Source: Diaphorobacter sp. HDW4A (GTDB taxonomy: Bacteria > Pseudomonadota > Gammaproteobacteria > Burkholderiales > Burkholderiaceae_C). From it: 64,000 nt of DNA. A program made the translations under genes and the position numbers. Below, one piece after another: positions 62,748-64,000 of this stretch; within the stretch, counting starts at the first letter, position 1, and each line of letters starts with the position of its first letter. Below the pieces are notes generated by a model, which saw only the letters and a list, made by a program, of their open reading frames with translations, searched no databases and was not told the origin of the DNA. The DNA lies in the NCBI RefSeq assembly GCF_011305995.1, contig NZ_CP049910.1:4030001-4094000 (forward strand), read 5' to 3'.

Positions 62748-64000
62748 ATGCGCCAAAGCTCAGGGGTACGACTTTTGAAGCAAGGTTTAAATACCGCGTT
62801 CACGGCATTGGCCGAACGCCTTGTCCTATTAGCCCAGAATCATCCCAAGCGAATTGCGGCAGCCGTGGCTGCCGTTCTGCTGACCGGCGGCGGCGGTGCC
62901 TTTGCCGTGGCCAATCTGGGGCCGGACGCATCCGATCTGCCGATCCGCACCATCACCCACTCGGCGACTTCGCTGGCTGAAGACCAGCCGCTGTCGGCGC
63001 TGGTGGACATTCCAAGCTACTCACTCTATCGATCTGATACGACCCGCAGCAGCGACAGCGCCGAAAGCCTGCTGCAGCGCATGGGCGTGGCCGATCCGGC
63101 AGCTGCCGCCTTCCTGCGCACCAATGATCTGGTGCGCCAGAACCTGTTGGGTCGCGCCGGTCGCTCGGTCACGGCCGAAACCACCGACGATCACCGCCTC
63201 ACCTTACTGACGGCGCGCTGGGCGCCTGACGAGAGCGGCAATTTCAAGCGCCTCGTGGTCAAGAACACCGGGGACGGCAAGTTCTCCTCCAATATCGAGA
63301 CCGCTCCTCTGACCGTGGGCAGTCGCTTCGCCGGTGGCCTCATCCGCAATTCGCTCTTCGCGGCGACCGATGCATCGAACATTCCCGACGCGGTGGCCGT
63401 GCAGCTTGCCGATGTCTTCTCCAGCAACATCGACTTTCACCGCTCTCTGCGCAAGGATGACCGCTTCTCGGTCGTCTACGAAACGCTGGAAGCCGACGGC
63501 GAGCCGCTGCGCTCCGGTCGCGTGCTGAGTGCAGAGTTCCGCAACAACGGTAAGACCTACGACGCTGTCTGGTTCCAGGAAGCGGGCCGCTCCAAGGGCG
63601 CGTACTACACGCTCAACGGAGACAGCATGCAGCGTGCGTTCCTGACGTCGCCCGTCGAGTTCACCCGCATCAGCAGCGCCTTCTCGATGCGCCTGCACCC
63701 GATCCTCAAGACCTGGCGCGCCCACAACGGCACCGATCTGGCTGCCCCCACCGGCACCACCGTGCGCACGGTGAGCGACGGCGTCGTCACCTTCGCCGGT
63801 GTCCAGAACGGCTACGGCAACGTCATCTACATCAAGCACTCCGGCAATCAGGAGACGGTCTACGCCCACCTGAGCGCGATAGACGTCAAGCAAGGCCAGT
63901 CGGTCGAGCAGGGCCAGAAGATCGGCGCCGTGGGCTCCACCGGCTGGGCCACGGGTCCGCACCTGCACTACGAACTGCGCGTGAACGGCGAGCAGCGCGA
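62748..64000 (+). CDS. M23-family peptidoglycan endopeptidase, truncated by the window end
   Basis: Open to the last base, at least 417 codons. It starts [15 protein letters not shown], with a membrane anchor or signal ([20 protein letters not shown]) near residue 45. The middle section resembles the N-terminal domain of MepM/Csd3-like endopeptidases ([20 protein letters not shown]). The catalytic LytM part follows: [40 protein letters not shown] and [12 protein letters not shown], with the zinc ligands HxxxD and HxH. It probably cuts cell-wall cross-links in the periplasm. The divergent space to tyrS is 175 bases. Confidence 0.92.
   Translation, partial: MRQSSGVRLLKQGLNTAFTALAERLVLLAQNHPKRIAAAVAAVLLTGGGGAFAVANLGPDASDLPIRTITHSATSLAEDQPLSALVDIPSYSLYRSDTTRSSDSAESLLQRMGVADPAAAAFLRTNDLVRQNLLGRAGRSVTAETTDDHRLTLLTARWAPDESGNFKRLVVKNTGDGKFSSNIETAPLTVGSRFAGGLIRNSLFAATDASNIPDAVAVQLADVFSSNIDFHRSLRKDDRFSVVYETLEADGEPLRSGRVLSAEFRNNGKTYDAVWFQEAGRSKGAYYTLNGDSMQRAFLTSPVEFTRISSAFSMRLHPILKTWRAHNGTDLAAPTGTTVRTVSDGVVTFAGVQNGYGNVIYIKHSGNQETVYAHLSAIDVKQGQSVEQGQKIGAVGSTGWATGPHLHYELRVNGEQR

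Overview
The window is a 64 kb stretch of a high-GC chromosome. Gene content and arrangement fit a betaproteobacterium of the order Burkholderiales, most likely family Comamonadaceae: split type II secretion genes, a cyanophycin cluster with two synthetases, a urea/amide ABC transporter joined to formamidase, and DUF2917 next to a LysR gene. The genus cannot be fixed from sequence alone. No rRNA, tRNA, CRISPR array, phage or complete insertion sequence was seen.

Layout. 1-6 kb: type II secretion genes gspD (5' truncated by the window edge), gspE and gspF, with a CZB-like gene and a luciferase-family oxidoreductase between gspE and gspF. 6-7.5 kb: a cytosolic 5'-nucleotidase and a secreted EF-hand protein. 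7.5-15.5 kb: a cyanophycin cluster, in which a DUF1854 protein and an ABC exporter diverge from two cyanophycin synthetase paralogues (CphA' with a degenerate ligase P-loop, and a complete CphA). 15.5-16.7 kb: creA and a DsbA-family oxidoreductase meeting stop to stop. 16.7-23.4 kb: the leftward operon urtABCDE-fmdA-fmdB, for uptake of urea or short amides and hydrolysis of formamide. 23.5-27.8 kb: divergently, a sensor kinase with an NCS1-permease-like input domain whose receiver part is in another frame, then a LuxR-type response regulator. A perfect 8-2-8 palindrome lies between the two transcription units.

27.8-33.7 kb: an acyl-CoA ligase/thiolase pair, alkB, a lone receiver protein, a DJ-1/PfpI protein, a ribbon-helix-helix protein and a flavin reductase. 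34-51.5 kb: a type I secretion island made of a membrane-fusion protein, an LapB-like ATPase, a TolC-like outer-membrane protein and a 3974-residue surface adhesin. The adhesin has a BapA-type N-terminus, 12 Ig-like units of 82 residues, a near-identical 1881-bp tandem duplication, an FG-GAP block and an RTX-like C-terminal secretion signal. The island is bordered by AT-rich non-coding DNA. 53-64 kb: housekeeping and regulatory genes: glmS, an Lrp regulator, cbpA-cbpM, glmU, DUF2917/LysR, bacteriohemerythrin, tyrS and a truncated M23 peptidase. A 0.5 kb imperfect palindrome separates the convergent cbpM and glmU.

The most notable systems are the cyanophycin/ABC exporter locus, the amide-uptake operon with a transporter-like sensor kinase facing it, and the recently duplicated giant adhesin with its dedicated exporter. 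All functional calls come from reading motifs and family resemblance by eye; no database search was run.
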